Source of the DNA: Actinomycetes bacterium
GTDB lineage: Bacteria; Actinomycetota; Acidimicrobiia; Acidimicrobiales; RAAP-2
DNA length: 9,914 nucleotides
Assembly (NCBI GenBank): GCA_021850345.1
Contig: JAJZMN010000056.1
Location: 1 to 9,914 of the forward strand
Direction: 5' to 3'
Shown: piece after piece, positions 1-7,322 of the stretch
Layout: each line of letters begins with the position of its first letter
How positions within the stretch are numbered: position 1 is the first letter of the stretch
Program-made: the position numbers and the translations under genes
Notes under the pieces: model-generated
What the model saw: only the letters and a program-made list of their open reading frames with translations
What the model was told of the DNA's origin: nothing
Database searches by the model: none

Positions 1-246
1 GGAGCGGCGCGAGGCGAACGCCGAGCCACCAGCCACGGCGCATCGTGGAGCGCTGCCATCGCTCGACCTCCTAGTTCGTGTGCTCCTACACGTTGCTTGA
101 TAGGAGGAGCCGTGGCCGTGCGCGCCGCCCTGTCGCGGTCGCCCAGATCGCCCTGGGGTTGATGTGCAGGCCCGCGCGAGGGCGTCGGGAGCGCCATGAT
201 GGTAGCGAGCCGCGCGCGGAGAGTTCTGGTCGGCGGTGCGGCTCGC
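1..246. other. Left-edge stretch without a convincing gene
   Basis: No reading frame here can be assigned with confidence. On the plus strand three frames run in from the edge and stop at 72-74 (TAG), 98-100 (TGA) and 160-162 (TGA). Any of them could be the 3' end of an upstream gene; the frame ending at 72-74 has the most G/C-rich third positions, but only about 24 codons are visible. An AGGAGG motif at 102-107 precedes a GTG at 112 and could start a very short peptide, listed separately. The stretch probably also holds the promoter of the propeller gene that starts at 260, but I could not recognise clear -35/-10 boxes. Confidence 0.4.
112..162 (+). CDS. Possible 16-residue leader peptide
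   Basis: An AGGAGG motif at 102-107 lies four bases upstream of GTG at 112. The frame reads 16 codons to TGA at 160-162 and is rich in Arg, Ser and Pro. A 6-bp inverted repeat (82-87 with 105-110) could fold over part of the ribosome binding site. The following large gene starts about 100 bases downstream with its own good Shine-Dalgarno sequence. This could be a leader ORF, the tail of an upstream gene sharing this frame (the frame is open from base 1), or chance. Evidence is weak. Confidence 0.15.
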   Translation: MAVRAALSRSPRSPWG

Positions 247-252
247 GGGAGG
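247..252 (+). promoter_or_regulatory. Ribosome binding site deciding the start at 260
   Basis: GGGAGG lies seven bases before ATG at 260. An in-frame GTG at 236 would add eight residues but has no comparable Shine-Dalgarno sequence, so ATG at 260 is preferred. Confidence 0.7.
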
Positions 253-259
253 TGTCCGT

Positions 260-2800
260 ATGGGCCACGGCCACAGAGGACGCTGGCGTCGCTGGCCGTT
301 CCGCCGGCGTCGTGCGCGGCTGGCGACGGGCGCGTCGCCGGCCTTCGCGGGCGTCGCCGCCGTTGTGCTCCTCGCGAGCGTCGTGCAGGTGTCGCTCGCC
401 GCGATCCCGGTCGGTGCGGCGGTGCGCGGCGACGGCCTCATCGCGTTTCGCGACGCCGCAGGGATCGGGGTCGTCGACCCGCGCTCCGGGCAGGTGCACC
501 TCCTCCTTGCCGTCCCGAGCGCCTGCACCTCGCAGCGCTCCGGGGCTCCCGCGCTCGAGCTGGGCGGGCCCGTCTGGGCGCCGTCGGGATCGGCTCGCGC
601 GTCAGACGCGGACCTGTACTTCTGGCTCACCGAGCTCGGCTCGTCGTCCTCGCCGGGTTGCCGGCTCCCGTCGATGCCGCGCCTCTTCGGTGACGCCGCG
701 CTCCTGGTCCAGGCGAACCCGGCAACCAGGCAGCTGCGGGTCGTCGCGACGGCGCCGACCGGGCTGCCGTGTCAGCCCGGCTACGACCTCGTCGCCACGT
801 CCGCGGCGCTCGCCTTCACGAACGGCGGCTGCGACGAACCCGACGTCGAGGCGCTCGATCTGCCGCTTCGAGCCGAAGAGCAGCCCGTCACGGCCCGACC
901 CCTCCTGCCAAAGGCCTTCTGCCGGCGCTGCGCAATCTCCGCGAGCGTGCTCGGCTCGGGACCCGGGGGAACCGTGCTCTACCAGCTGCGGGGGTTCCAA
1001 ACGCCGAGCCCGCCGCCCCCGTCGCTGCAGCTGTTCGATCCAGCCACGAGCACGACCCGCCTCCTCTCGCCGTCGCCGCCCCCTTCGGTGCGCGCCGGGC
1101 TCGTCGCCGCCGCGACCTCGCCCGGGGGCGAACGCGTCGCCTTCGCCGGGAGCGGCGGGGCCGGGATGCTCGACCTGCGAAGCGGCCGGTGGGCGCCCTT
1201 ACCCCTGCCGACCTGCGCGAGAGGATGCCACGGCGCGACCGCCGTCGCCTTCTCGCCCTCGGGCACGCGCCTCGCGCTCGCAGCGGGCAACGGGATCGTC
1301 GTCGACGCGCTCGTCGGCGGCTCCCCCGAGATGCTCCTCGCCGGCAGCGCCATCGCCGAGGTGAACTGGTCCGGCCCCGTCACCGCCTCCGCGCTCGGTC
1401 ACGGGGCTCCGATTTCGATCTCAAGCGCGCTCGGGTCATTGTGGGCGCCCTTCGTCGCCGCAAGCACCGGTCCGAGCGCGCGCTGGCAGGTGGGACCGGC
1501 CCTGCCCTCAGGCATGCCGGCGCTGCTCGCCACCTTGCCGGGGAGACCCTCCGCCCTCCTCATGGTCTCCGACCACATCGCCCTCGCGGCGGGGACGGCT
1601 GGATCGATGTGGCGGAGCACCGACGGCGGGGCCCACTGGAAGACCGTAAGCGCGCACTGCATTGAGCTCCAGATGGTGACGAGGAACTTCCCGCCTTGCG
1701 GCGTCACAGCGATGGCGCGCCTCGCAACGGGGGTGGTCCTCGCAGGCGGCATCCTCGGGCTGTGGCGCTCCGACGATGCCGGGCTCACCTGGCAGCGCGA
1801 GACCTTTCGGGACGCGGTCGTCGAAGGAGGTCCCTTCGCCTCGGGCTCCACCGCCCTCGTGCTCGTGGCCCCTGCGAAGCCCTCCGGACTTCCCGTCGTC
1901 GGCGCCCCGTTCCTCACCCTGCTCGTCTCGAACGACGGCGGCCGCCGGTGGTCCACCGACTCGACCATCCCCCGGCGTGACCCCGACCGGGGCGCCGGGA
2001 ACGCCTTCTTCGACCGCCTCTTCGTCCTCGCGCCCGGTGTGCTCGCCGCCTTCTACCGGACGGGCGACTGCTCGCTGCCCCAGGTGCTGCGGGTGAGCAC
2101 CGACGCCGGGAGGCGCTGGCACTCGAGCGCGCTCGGCCCCGTCGTGCTCCCGAGCGCCCTCAGGCTGGCGGCAGGGTCGCGCCTCGTGCTCGCCAGCGCC
2201 TTCTGTGGCTCGGCGGCGCCCCGTTACGGTCAGGGCCTCTTCCTCCACGGTCTCGCCAGCAGCGGATCCTGGACGGGGGCGGGGATGCCCGAAGGCTTCC
2301 TCGACCTCGGGTCGACGGGCGCGACTCGCTTTCCCGCCTCGTCGCCGGTCACGACCTTCTCCATCGGAGCGCTCGCCTTCCCCGACGCCACGACCGGCGT
2401 GGCGATCGGGTCCGAGACGGCGACGGTCACCGATCGCTCGGGCCTCGTCCCCACCGAAGCCGCCACCCCGACGGGCCAGCTCGTCCTCGCGAGCGGGGAC
2501 GGCGGCCGGCGGTGGTCGGAGGTCCCCGCACCGGGCAGCAATCCCCTCACCCTGGTGAGCTGTGCCGACGCCACGCACTGCCTCGCCGGCGGTCCGACCT
2601 CCGACGAGCTCGTCCGGCTCGCGGGCTTCGTGGCAGATCCGACCCTGTCGGTGTCGAGAACGTCATCCATCGGCTTCGAGCTGGACTTTGACGTCGGCGG
2701 GCTCCTACAGCGAGCATCCGGCAGTGACCCTCTTGTTCCTCTACCGAGCGTTCTGCCGCGTCCTCCAACTGGTCCCGCTCATCGGCCGGAGCAACGTTGA
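260..2800 (+). CDS. Membrane-anchored double beta-propeller protein with Asp-box (BNR) repeats, 3' end probably replaced by IS DNA
   Basis: The frame encodes 846 residues. Residues 1-26 are Arg-rich and cytoplasmic in character. Residues about 27-49 form one hydrophobic segment, a signal anchor or uncleaved signal peptide, so the rest is expected outside the membrane. Residues about 55-370 contain TolB/WD40-like blades, for example DGLIAFRDAAGIGVVDPRSG and AFSPSGTRLALAAGNGI. The second half carries five Asp-box motifs (SxDxGxxW) at about residues 453, 504, 557, 613 and 745, typical of sialidase/sortilin/YCF48-like propellers. Asp boxes are structural and do not indicate an enzyme; I see no catalytic set that would justify calling it a sialidase. 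Several Cys (CIELQ, FPPCG, CSLPQ, AFCGS, SCADATHC) could form disulfides outside the cell. The last ~53 codons (2641-2797) overlap the proposed insertion sequence and are probably not native. Substrate and pathway are unknown. Confidence 0.85.
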   Translation: MGHGHRGRWRRWPFRRRRARLATGASPAFAGVAAVVLLASVVQVSLAAIPVGAAVRGDGLIAFRDAAGIGVVDPRSGQVHLLLAVPSACTSQRSGAPALELGGPVWAPSGSARASDADLYFWLTELGSSSSPGCRLPSMPRLFGDAALLVQANPATRQLRVVATAPTGLPCQPGYDLVATSAALAFTNGGCDEPDVEALDLPLRAEEQPVTARPLLPKAFCRRCAISASVLGSGPGGTVLYQLRGFQTPSPPPPSLQLFDPATSTTRLLSPSPPPSVRAGLVAAATSPGGERVAFAGSGGAGMLDLRSGRWAPLPLPTCARGCHGATAVAFSPSGTRLALAAGNGIVVDALVGGSPEMLLAGSAIAEVNWSGPVTASALGHGAPISISSALGSLWAPFVAASTGPSARWQVGPALPSGMPALLATLPGRPSALLMVSDHIALAAGTAGSMWRSTDGGAHWKTVSAHCIELQMVTRNFPPCGVTAMARLATGVVLAGGILGLWRSDDAGLTWQRETFRDAVVEGGPFASGSTALVLVAPAKPSGLPVVGAPFLTLLVSNDGGRRWSTDSTIPRRDPDRGAGNAFFDRLFVLAPGVLAAFYRTGDCSLPQVLRVSTDAGRRWHSSALGPVVLPSALRLAAGSRLVLASAFCGSAAPRYGQGLFLHGLASSGSWTGAGMPEGFLDLGSTGATRFPASSPVTTFSIGALAFPDATTGVAIGSETATVTDRSGLVPTEAATPTGQLVLASGDGGRRWSEVPAPGSNPLTLVSCADATHCLAGGPTSDELVRLAGFVADPTLSVSRTSSIGFELDFDVGGLLQRASGSDPLVPLPSVLPRPPTGPAHRPEQR
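2641..2664 (+). repeat. Candidate left terminal inverted repeat of the IS
   Basis: Begins GACCCTGTCGGTGTCGAGAA. It pairs with the reverse complement of 3801-3824: eight outer bases match, and after a diverged stretch CGAGAAC matches again. It lies inside the end of the propeller reading frame. Confidence 0.5.
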
Positions 2801-3789
2801 TCTCGCCGTGGAGGTCGTCATGCTGCGCCACGAGGTGGCGGTCCTGCGACGCCAGGTCCACCGACCGGCGCTTCAGCCGGCGGACCGGGCGGTCTGTCGG
2901 GACTGGCACGACTGCTCCCCCGCAGGCGACTCGGAGGCTTCTTCGTCCAGCCGGCAACCCTGCTGGGTTGGCACCGGGACCTCGTCGCCGAGCACTGGAC
3001 CTACCCACACGGCCAGCCCGGTCGGCCGGGCATTCCGACGGGCACCACCACGCTTGTCCTGCGGTTGGCAAAGGAGAACCCCGACTGGGGGCTACCGCCG
3101 CATCCACGGTGAGCTCGCCACCATGGGCATCGTGGTCACCCCCTCGAGCGTCTGGGCGATCCTGAAGCGTCACGGTGTCGAGCCTTCACCGCGCAGGTCC
3201 GGGCCGAGCTGGGCGGAGTTCCTCGCCGCACAGGCCAGGGGCCTGATGGGGTGTGACTTGCGATGTCGACACGGTTCTCTTCCGCAGGCTCTACGTCCTC
3301 GTGTTCATCCATCACGACACGCGTCTCGTCCGCATCGCCGGGATCACGTCGAACCCGGTGACCAGCTGGGTGACCCAGCAGGCCCGCAACCTCTCGATGG
3401 AGCTCGCCGACCAGGCGAACGCGGTCAGGTTCCTCATCCGCGATCGGGACGCCGAGTGCACCGCCTCCTTCGACGCCGTCTTCGACGCCGACAACACCAG
3501 GATCGTCACCACCCCCGTCCGGGCACCTCCGGCGAACGCCATCTGCGAGCGCGTGATCGGCACCATCGGGCGCGAGTGCCTCGAGCGGATGCTCATCCTC
3601 GGACGGCGCCATCTCGAAGCCGTGCCCGCCGAGTACGGCAACGCGCACCGTCCGCACCGCTTTCTCGGCCAGCGATCGCCGTTTGCGTTCGATGCGACCC
3701 CGGCGCCGATCGACGACATCGACCCTGCCACGCTACGAAGAACCGACTGCCCGGGCGGACTCATCCACGAGTACCGGATGGCCGCCCGA
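2724..3789 (+). pseudogene. Transposase pseudogene, integrase-core DDE type, three frame changes
   Basis: Translation starting at GTG 2724 gives the N-terminal part of an actinobacterial rve transposase (LRHEVAVLRRQV, then PALQPADRAV). Near 2893 one base appears missing, so the next ~65 residues (LARLLPRRRLGGFFVQPATL through WHRDLVAEHWTYP to LAKENPDWG) are in another frame. Near 3087-3091 a run of five G instead of four restores the first frame (YRRIHGELATMGIVVTPSSV, then PSWAEFLAAQ). Near 3253-3258 about two bases are missing after CD, and VDTVLFRRLYVLVFI onward is in a third frame. The DDE triad is still traceable: the first Asp in CDL at the shift, the second in LIRDRDA, and Glu in ICERVIG. 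Compared with my memory of the family, RDRDAKF has become RDRDAEC, about three codons are lost at AEYGNAHRPHR, and a terminal TGA appears to be CGA at 3787-3789. The enzyme is almost certainly inactive. Confidence 0.85.
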
Positions 3790-3800
3790 GGTGGGCGGAC

Positions 3801-3824
3801 GGGGTTCTCGGTTTCCACAGGGTC
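3801..3824 (+). repeat. Candidate right terminal inverted repeat of the IS
   Basis: Its reverse complement begins GACCCTGTGGAAACCGAGAA and matches the left repeat at 17 of 24 positions. It lies about 12 bases after the inferred ancestral transposase stop. The 163 bases from 3825 to 3987 hold no supported gene. A plus-strand frame entering there stops at 3953-3955 and could be a remnant of the interrupted propeller gene, but this cannot be shown from the window. Confidence 0.5.
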
Positions 3825-3987
3825 GTGTTCTCCGTGCGCAGCCTCTCGAGCTGGTCATCGGCCCTCTGGTCGCCCATGCCGTCAAGTCGAGCAACATCAA
3901 TAGCGTTTCGCGAATCCGAACGTCAGGGGCCGAAGCGACCCTGCGGGGGAGGTGAATGGTTGCCAACGAAAGCCTACGCGCCCGAGC

Positions 3988-6546
3988 CTATCGACGAGCC
4001 GGCTCGCCGGGCGCTGCACTGGCGTCGTGGCCGCTTCCTCGCGGCAACCGCTCTGCCCACGCGGCGAACCCGACTCGGGAGAGGTCGAGCTCGTAGTGCT
4101 CGCATGGATGGTGGCGTCCGTAGACGTGATGGCGGAACTCGGGCAGGCGGGTGAAGCCAAGGCTCTCGAGCAGCTGCTGGTACTCGGGATCGGGCGTCGA
4201 GGCCGCGTAGATGCCGTTCCTCGCGAGAAGGGCGAACATCTCCTTCACAAGCCGCGCCCGGGTCGGCGAGGCGGCGTCGCCGAGGTAGGCGGCGTGACTG
4301 AAGTGGTAGGCGATCGCTTGCTCTGGTCGCTCGGCGAGGCCGTCGCGATGCGCCCACCTTCCCTCGGCGTAGGGACCGATCGCCGGGTGCGCCCGAAGCA
4401 GGTCGAGCGACTCGACGCAGATCGGCACGGCGGCGGCGAAGCCGACGAGACGCTGGTTGTCGCGCCGACGGACGAGGCGCAGGAGGGTGCCCGGGTAGGT
4501 GAGCAACGCACGCGTCGCTACGACCATCTCGGACGGCCGGGGCAGCTCCATGCGCTGGGCCCCCCACCCGTCGAGGACCGACTCGAGCTCGTTCACCGCT
4601 GCACGGCGCGGCGAGGTGGTGTGGAGCAAGCGGGGCTCGTCCGGGCAGAACAAGACGTCTCGGAGCAGCGTCTGGTTGGCGAGGAAGAGATGGTCCGCGA
4701 CGAGGCGCTCGCGGGCGGGCGGGGCGACCTCGTCCATGCGGCGCCGGTACTCCGACAGAGCCGCAAGACGAAGGCATCGAGACCGCTCGGGGTCCCGCCA
4801 CTCCAGGTCGTGCGCGAGGAGCAGGCGAAGGTCGTCATGGAGCGTGAGGCCGTGATCGGTCAGCTTCACGCCCGGGATCCGAGACAGCGCGACGAACGCC
4901 TCACGACTCACGCGTGCCCCAACAAGGCGCGAGAGCATCGCCTGGTCGGCCTCGCGCACGACGCTCAAGAGCGCGAGGAGCTCGACCTCGTCATCGGGTA
5001 CGCTCCGCAACCAGCGCTCGAGCAACGTCGCGCGGACCTCGGCGAGCGCAGAGCCGTCCGGCCTTCGAGACCGCCGCTCGGCGAGCACCGCGTCCGCGCC
5101 GAGCGCCAACGCGCCCGCCGTTCTGCCAAGGCGGGTGATGAGCGACAAGGCGGCGTCGTCGCCGACGCCGCGGCGCTTGAGGTAGGCGAGGGCGTCGGCG
5201 TCGCTCCAGGCGTCGAGCTCGACGAGGCCGGTACGCTCCCAGCCGGGCGTCCCCGGGCCAAAAGGCAGCGACCGCGCCGATCTCGCTGCGAGGACGACCG
5301 CCACCTCGCCGGCGAGATCGGCCAGGACCTCGTTCTCGAGGTAGGAGCGAAGCGGGCCGAGCTCGTCGACGTCGTCGACGATCACGACGGCGCCGCGCTC
5401 GTTCGCCCAGGTGACGAACGACTCGTGGCCGTCGACGCCGAGCGCGCGCCAGAGCTCCTCCCTGCTCTGCTCGCGCCAGGGACCACGACCGAACGCGACG
5501 GCTCGCTCGCCGCGGAGATGAGCCGCAAGGGCCCGGAGGAACGTCGTCTTGCCGGCCCCGACGACCCCGACGACCCCGACGACGCGCACGCCGGCGTCGC
5601 CGACGAGCCGGCAGCAGCGATCGAGCTGCTCCTCGAACTCGCCGCGCAGCTCGACACCCTCGGGCGGTCGCGGCCTTGCCGGCAGATTGTCGCGCGCTCG
5701 CTTCGAGGCAACATCATGCCTGTCTCGGTCTCGCGCCCGGCCGTCGCCGGCTGCGAGAAAGCGGCGGCGAGCGGCCCGGTAGACGGCAGCGACCTCGGCA
5801 CCCACCTCGAGGTCGAGCTCCCGGCGAGCCTCTTTGTAGCGCCTCCACTGACGTTCGATCTGGTCGCGGTCCTTGAGCATGCCGGCGAGCTCGATCGCCC
5901 GGAGGAAGGGGCCCTCCTCGGAGCGGTCGAGACGAGCCAGATCCTCGAGCCGAGCGAGCGCCTCGCCGAGCTCGCCTCTCGACACGAGCAGCTCGACGAG
6001 CGACTCGAGCACGCCCCGCTGGAGCTGACCGACACGCTCGCGCTCTTCTGCGACCCAGTCGTCCTCGAGAAGAGGCAGGAGCGGATCGCCGCAATAGCGA
6101 AGCGCCTGTCGCAGCGACGAGAGGCTTGACATCGCTGCGAGCGCTCTCAGCATCCCCACGTCGACGGCCGCCGGCTCCTCGCAGCGCCAGGCGAGACCCC
6201 TGCGGGACGATTTGAGCACCTCTCCAAGCGCCGGTGAGGCGCGCAAGACCCTGTGCAGCGCCTTGCGGAGGTTCGTCAGCGACTGAGCGCGGCTCGAATC
6301 GGGCCAGAGCAGCTCGGCAAGCTGGCCCCGGGCCACCGGCGTCCCTGGCCGCAGCGCGAGGTAGGCGATACAGGCCTGGCAACGGACCGGGAGCGCGACA
6401 CTCTGGGGCGCATCGGGCGTGTGGAGCCGGAACGTTCCGAGGAGCTCGAGGCGGAACGGGAGCACCTCGCGCGGCCCCGGCCCGCCGAGCCCGAGGTGGC
6501 GCACCCGGGAGTCGCTCCGGCAGCTCTCGATCAGCGAGGTCCGCAT
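3988..6546 (-). CDS. SARP/AfsR-like regulator: winged helix, BTAD, STAND-type ATPase, GNAT-like C-terminus
   Basis: The protein has 852 residues from ATG 6546. Residues about 29-125 resemble the SARP/OmpR-type DNA-binding winged helix (FRLELLGTFRLH, then RGQLAELLWPDSSRAQSLTN). Residues about 128-260 fit a BTAD helical domain, ending KEARRELDLEVGAEVAAVYR. Residues about 290-540 form a P-loop ATPase with Walker A GVVGAGKT at 327-334 (K333) and Walker B VVIVDD with D391 and D392, as in NB-ARC/STAND regulators such as AfsR. The helical part to about 670 carries ALLSVVREADQAMLSRLVG-like segments. Residues about 674-830 read like a GNAT fold: a strand LVGFAAAVP, an ARLVKEMFALLARNGI helix, then LLESLGFTRLPEF and a C-terminal strand. 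TPR repeats, common in AfsR, are not evident. No clear Shine-Dalgarno precedes ATG 6546; GTG at 6465 (residue 28) would start right at the conserved domain and is an alternative. It is likely a cytoplasmic ATP-dependent transcriptional activator; target genes are unknown. Confidence 0.85.
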   Translation of the reverse strand: MRTSLIESCRSDSRVRHLGLGGPGPREVLPFRLELLGTFRLHTPDAPQSVALPVRCQACIAYLALRPGTPVARGQLAELLWPDSSRAQSLTNLRKALHRVLRASPALGEVLKSSRRGLAWRCEEPAAVDVGMLRALAAMSSLSSLRQALRYCGDPLLPLLEDDWVAEERERVGQLQRGVLESLVELLVSRGELGEALARLEDLARLDRSEEGPFLRAIELAGMLKDRDQIERQWRRYKEARRELDLEVGAEVAAVYRAARRRFLAAGDGRARDRDRHDVASKRARDNLPARPRPPEGVELRGEFEEQLDRCCRLVGDAGVRVVGVVGVVGAGKTTFLRALAAHLRGERAVAFGRGPWREQSREELWRALGVDGHESFVTWANERGAVVIVDDVDELGPLRSYLENEVLADLAGEVAVVLAARSARSLPFGPGTPGWERTGLVELDAWSDADALAYLKRRGVGDDAALSLITRLGRTAGALALGADAVLAERRSRRPDGSALAEVRATLLERWLRSVPDDEVELLALLSVVREADQAMLSRLVGARVSREAFVALSRIPGVKLTDHGLTLHDDLRLLLAHDLEWRDPERSRCLRLAALSEYRRRMDEVAPPARERLVADHLFLANQTLLRDVLFCPDEPRLLHTTSPRRAAVNELESVLDGWGAQRMELPRPSEMVVATRALLTYPGTLLRLVRRRDNQRLVGFAAAVPICVESLDLLRAHPAIGPYAEGRWAHRDGLAERPEQAIAYHFSHAAYLGDAASPTRARLVKEMFALLARNGIYAASTPDPEYQQLLESLGFTRLPEFRHHVYGRHHPCEHYELDLSRVGFAAWAERLPRGSGHDASAAPGEPARR
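5556..5582 (-). repeat. Three perfect 9-bp tandem repeats in the P-loop codons
   Basis: The plus-strand unit CCCCGACGA occurs three times in a row. On the coding strand it gives Val-Val-Gly three times (residues 322-330), directly before AGKT of the Walker A motif. Loss or gain of a unit would keep the frame. Confidence 0.8.
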
Positions 6547-6557
6547 CGTTGCACGGT

Positions 6558-6577
6558 CGGTGAGTCGCTCAACACCG
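6558..6577 (-). promoter_or_regulatory. Imperfect inverted repeat just before the regulator start
   Basis: The arms CGGTGAG and CTC-AA-CACCG pair around a TCG loop with a two-base bulge, 12-31 bases upstream of ATG 6546. It could be an operator or a leader hairpin, which would fit the missing Shine-Dalgarno. It could also be chance in GC-rich DNA. Confidence 0.25.
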
Positions 6578-6670
6578 TAAGTGCCCGTCGGGCCGCGCCG
6601 CGCGCACCGACCGCTGCACCTGGTCGCGGCGCTGCATCTGGCTCGTCATCTATGCTTGAGGGGGGTCGCG

Positions 6671-6683
6671 TGCACCTCGTGCA
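6671..6683. promoter_or_regulatory. Short perfect palindrome TGCAC-CTC-GTGCA
   Basis: Two 5-base arms are symmetric around CTC, about 125 bases upstream of the regulator start and near a possible minus-strand -10 sequence. It has the geometry of a small dimer-binding operator but is short enough to be chance. No second copy was noticed in the window. Confidence 0.25.
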
Positions 6684-6800
6684 GCTCCTCTCCCGTTCGC
6701 GTCCCTTTGGGCCTCGGTCGGCAGAACACGAGGGGCAACGAGGAATGAGGATTGCCGCTCGATCTCCCCGGCGCTCGAAAGCCTACTTCCACCGTGTCGG

Positions 6801-6829
6801 TTTCGCTGGGGGCGGGGGGCAGGGCGAAA
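6801..6829 (-). terminator. Weak hairpin downstream of the membrane-protein pair
   Basis: TTTCGC (6801-6806) pairs with GCGAAA (6824-6829) around a 17-base G/C-rich loop, 44 bases after the stop codon at 6873. There is no T-tract on the transcribed side, so intrinsic termination is doubtful. Confidence 0.2.
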
Positions 6830-6872
6830 GGCGCGTCGTAGCTCTTTGCCGGCCCGCGCTGCCGACTCCTCC

Positions 6873-7322
6873 TCACTCGGGCGAGCCGCTTCCTACCTCC
6901 TCGTAGCGGGCGACCGTGAACGCCATAACCGTCGGCACGTCGAGCGCGAACACGACGAGCGTGAGCACGAGCACGGCCAGCGTCGCTCCCCTCGTGTGGT
7001 CGTAGACGAACACGAACCCGAGCAGGGCAGCGATGACGACGTAGGCGAGGACCGCCCAACGGACCACGTGGAAGAAGCGTCGCCACGCGAAGCGTCGCAC
7101 CCTGGCGAGCAGGCCGAGCGCGGCGACGGTGCACGCCGCCCCTCCGGTGAGCAGGCCCACGGCCGGCCCGAGCGGAGGCGGGCTCGGCAGGTGCGCCGCA
7201 ACGTAGACGCCGCCGGACAGCAGGAGGGCGACCGAGGCCACGATGAGCTCGGCGACGGGAGGGAGCCGCCGTTCAAGCACCGATGCCTCGCCCTCGCTCT
7301 TGGAGGGGTGCGCGGTGCTCAT
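6873..7322 (-). CDS. Small four-helix membrane protein, second gene of a coupled pair
   Basis: The protein has 149 residues from ATG 7322. It shows four hydrophobic segments at about residues 24-44, 52-73, 86-107 and 113-135. A short charged N-terminus precedes them, and a basic linker (RVRRFAWRRFF) lies between helices 2 and 3, which by the positive-inside rule places that loop in the cytoplasm. The C-terminus after ARYEE is short and polar. The frame stays open far upstream of the ATG, but that part is antiparallel noise inside the neighbour; the start chosen overlaps the upstream stop as ATGA, a classic sign of translational coupling. I do not recognise a family. The two proteins may form one membrane complex; this is inferred from the overlap only. 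Confidence 0.75.
   Translation of the reverse strand: MSTAHPSKSEGEASVLERRLPPVAELIVASVALLLSGGVYVAAHLPSPPPLGPAVGLLTGGAACTVAALGLLARVRRFAWRRFFHVVRWAVLAYVVIAALLGFVFVYDHTRGATLAVLVLTLVVFALDVPTVMAFTVARYEEVGSGSPE

Larger units (their letters stand above)
2641..3824 (+). mobile_element. Degenerate insertion sequence of the rve integrase-core type (IS481/IS3-like), about 1.18 kb
   Basis: The boundaries are inferred from an imperfect terminal inverted repeat, 2641-2664 against the reverse complement of 3801-3824, matching at 17 of 24 positions including an outer run of eight (GACCCTGT). The TGT...ACA character inside the ends fits IS481/IS3-type elements. The repeat flanks a transposase pseudogene with 83 bases on the left and about 35 on the right, and the length fits a one-gene IS. 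I found no convincing target-site duplication. The left end lies inside the propeller reading frame, so insertion probably truncated that gene. Confidence 0.55.
6547..6872. other. Gap upstream of the large regulator, no supported gene
   Basis: This 326-base stretch separates the membrane-protein pair from the regulator, all on the minus strand, and should hold the regulator's promoter. I see no homologous or well-started ORF on either strand. A plus-strand frame from ATG 6653 has poor third-position bias and no ribosome binding site. A CATAGAT sequence on the minus strand near 6650 could be a -10 element, but I see no matching -35. Short palindromes are listed separately. Confidence 0.5.

Noticed and set aside
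78..1364. Open plus-strand frame of 428 codons
   Set aside because: It overlaps the propeller gene in another frame and gives a low-complexity Arg/Ser/Pro product.
1508..2578. Open minus-strand frame of 356 codons
   Set aside because: Antisense to the Asp-box half of the propeller gene, with Gly/Arg/Glu-rich low complexity and no motif.
2676..3854. Direct repeat TCGAGCTGG (2676-2684 and 3846-3854) as target-site duplication of the IS
   Set aside because: The bases just inside these copies do not form an inverted repeat, and a 9-bp match of common GC-rich words is likely by chance.
5556..5582. Tandem repeat as a CRISPR-like or minisatellite array
   Set aside because: Only three 9-bp units without spacers, inside a coding P-loop.
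3952..6129. Long open plus-strand frame of 725 codons
   Set aside because: It is antisense to the regulator, whose frame has clear domain motifs. Long antisense frames are expected in GC-rich coding DNA, and this one shows no recognisable domain.
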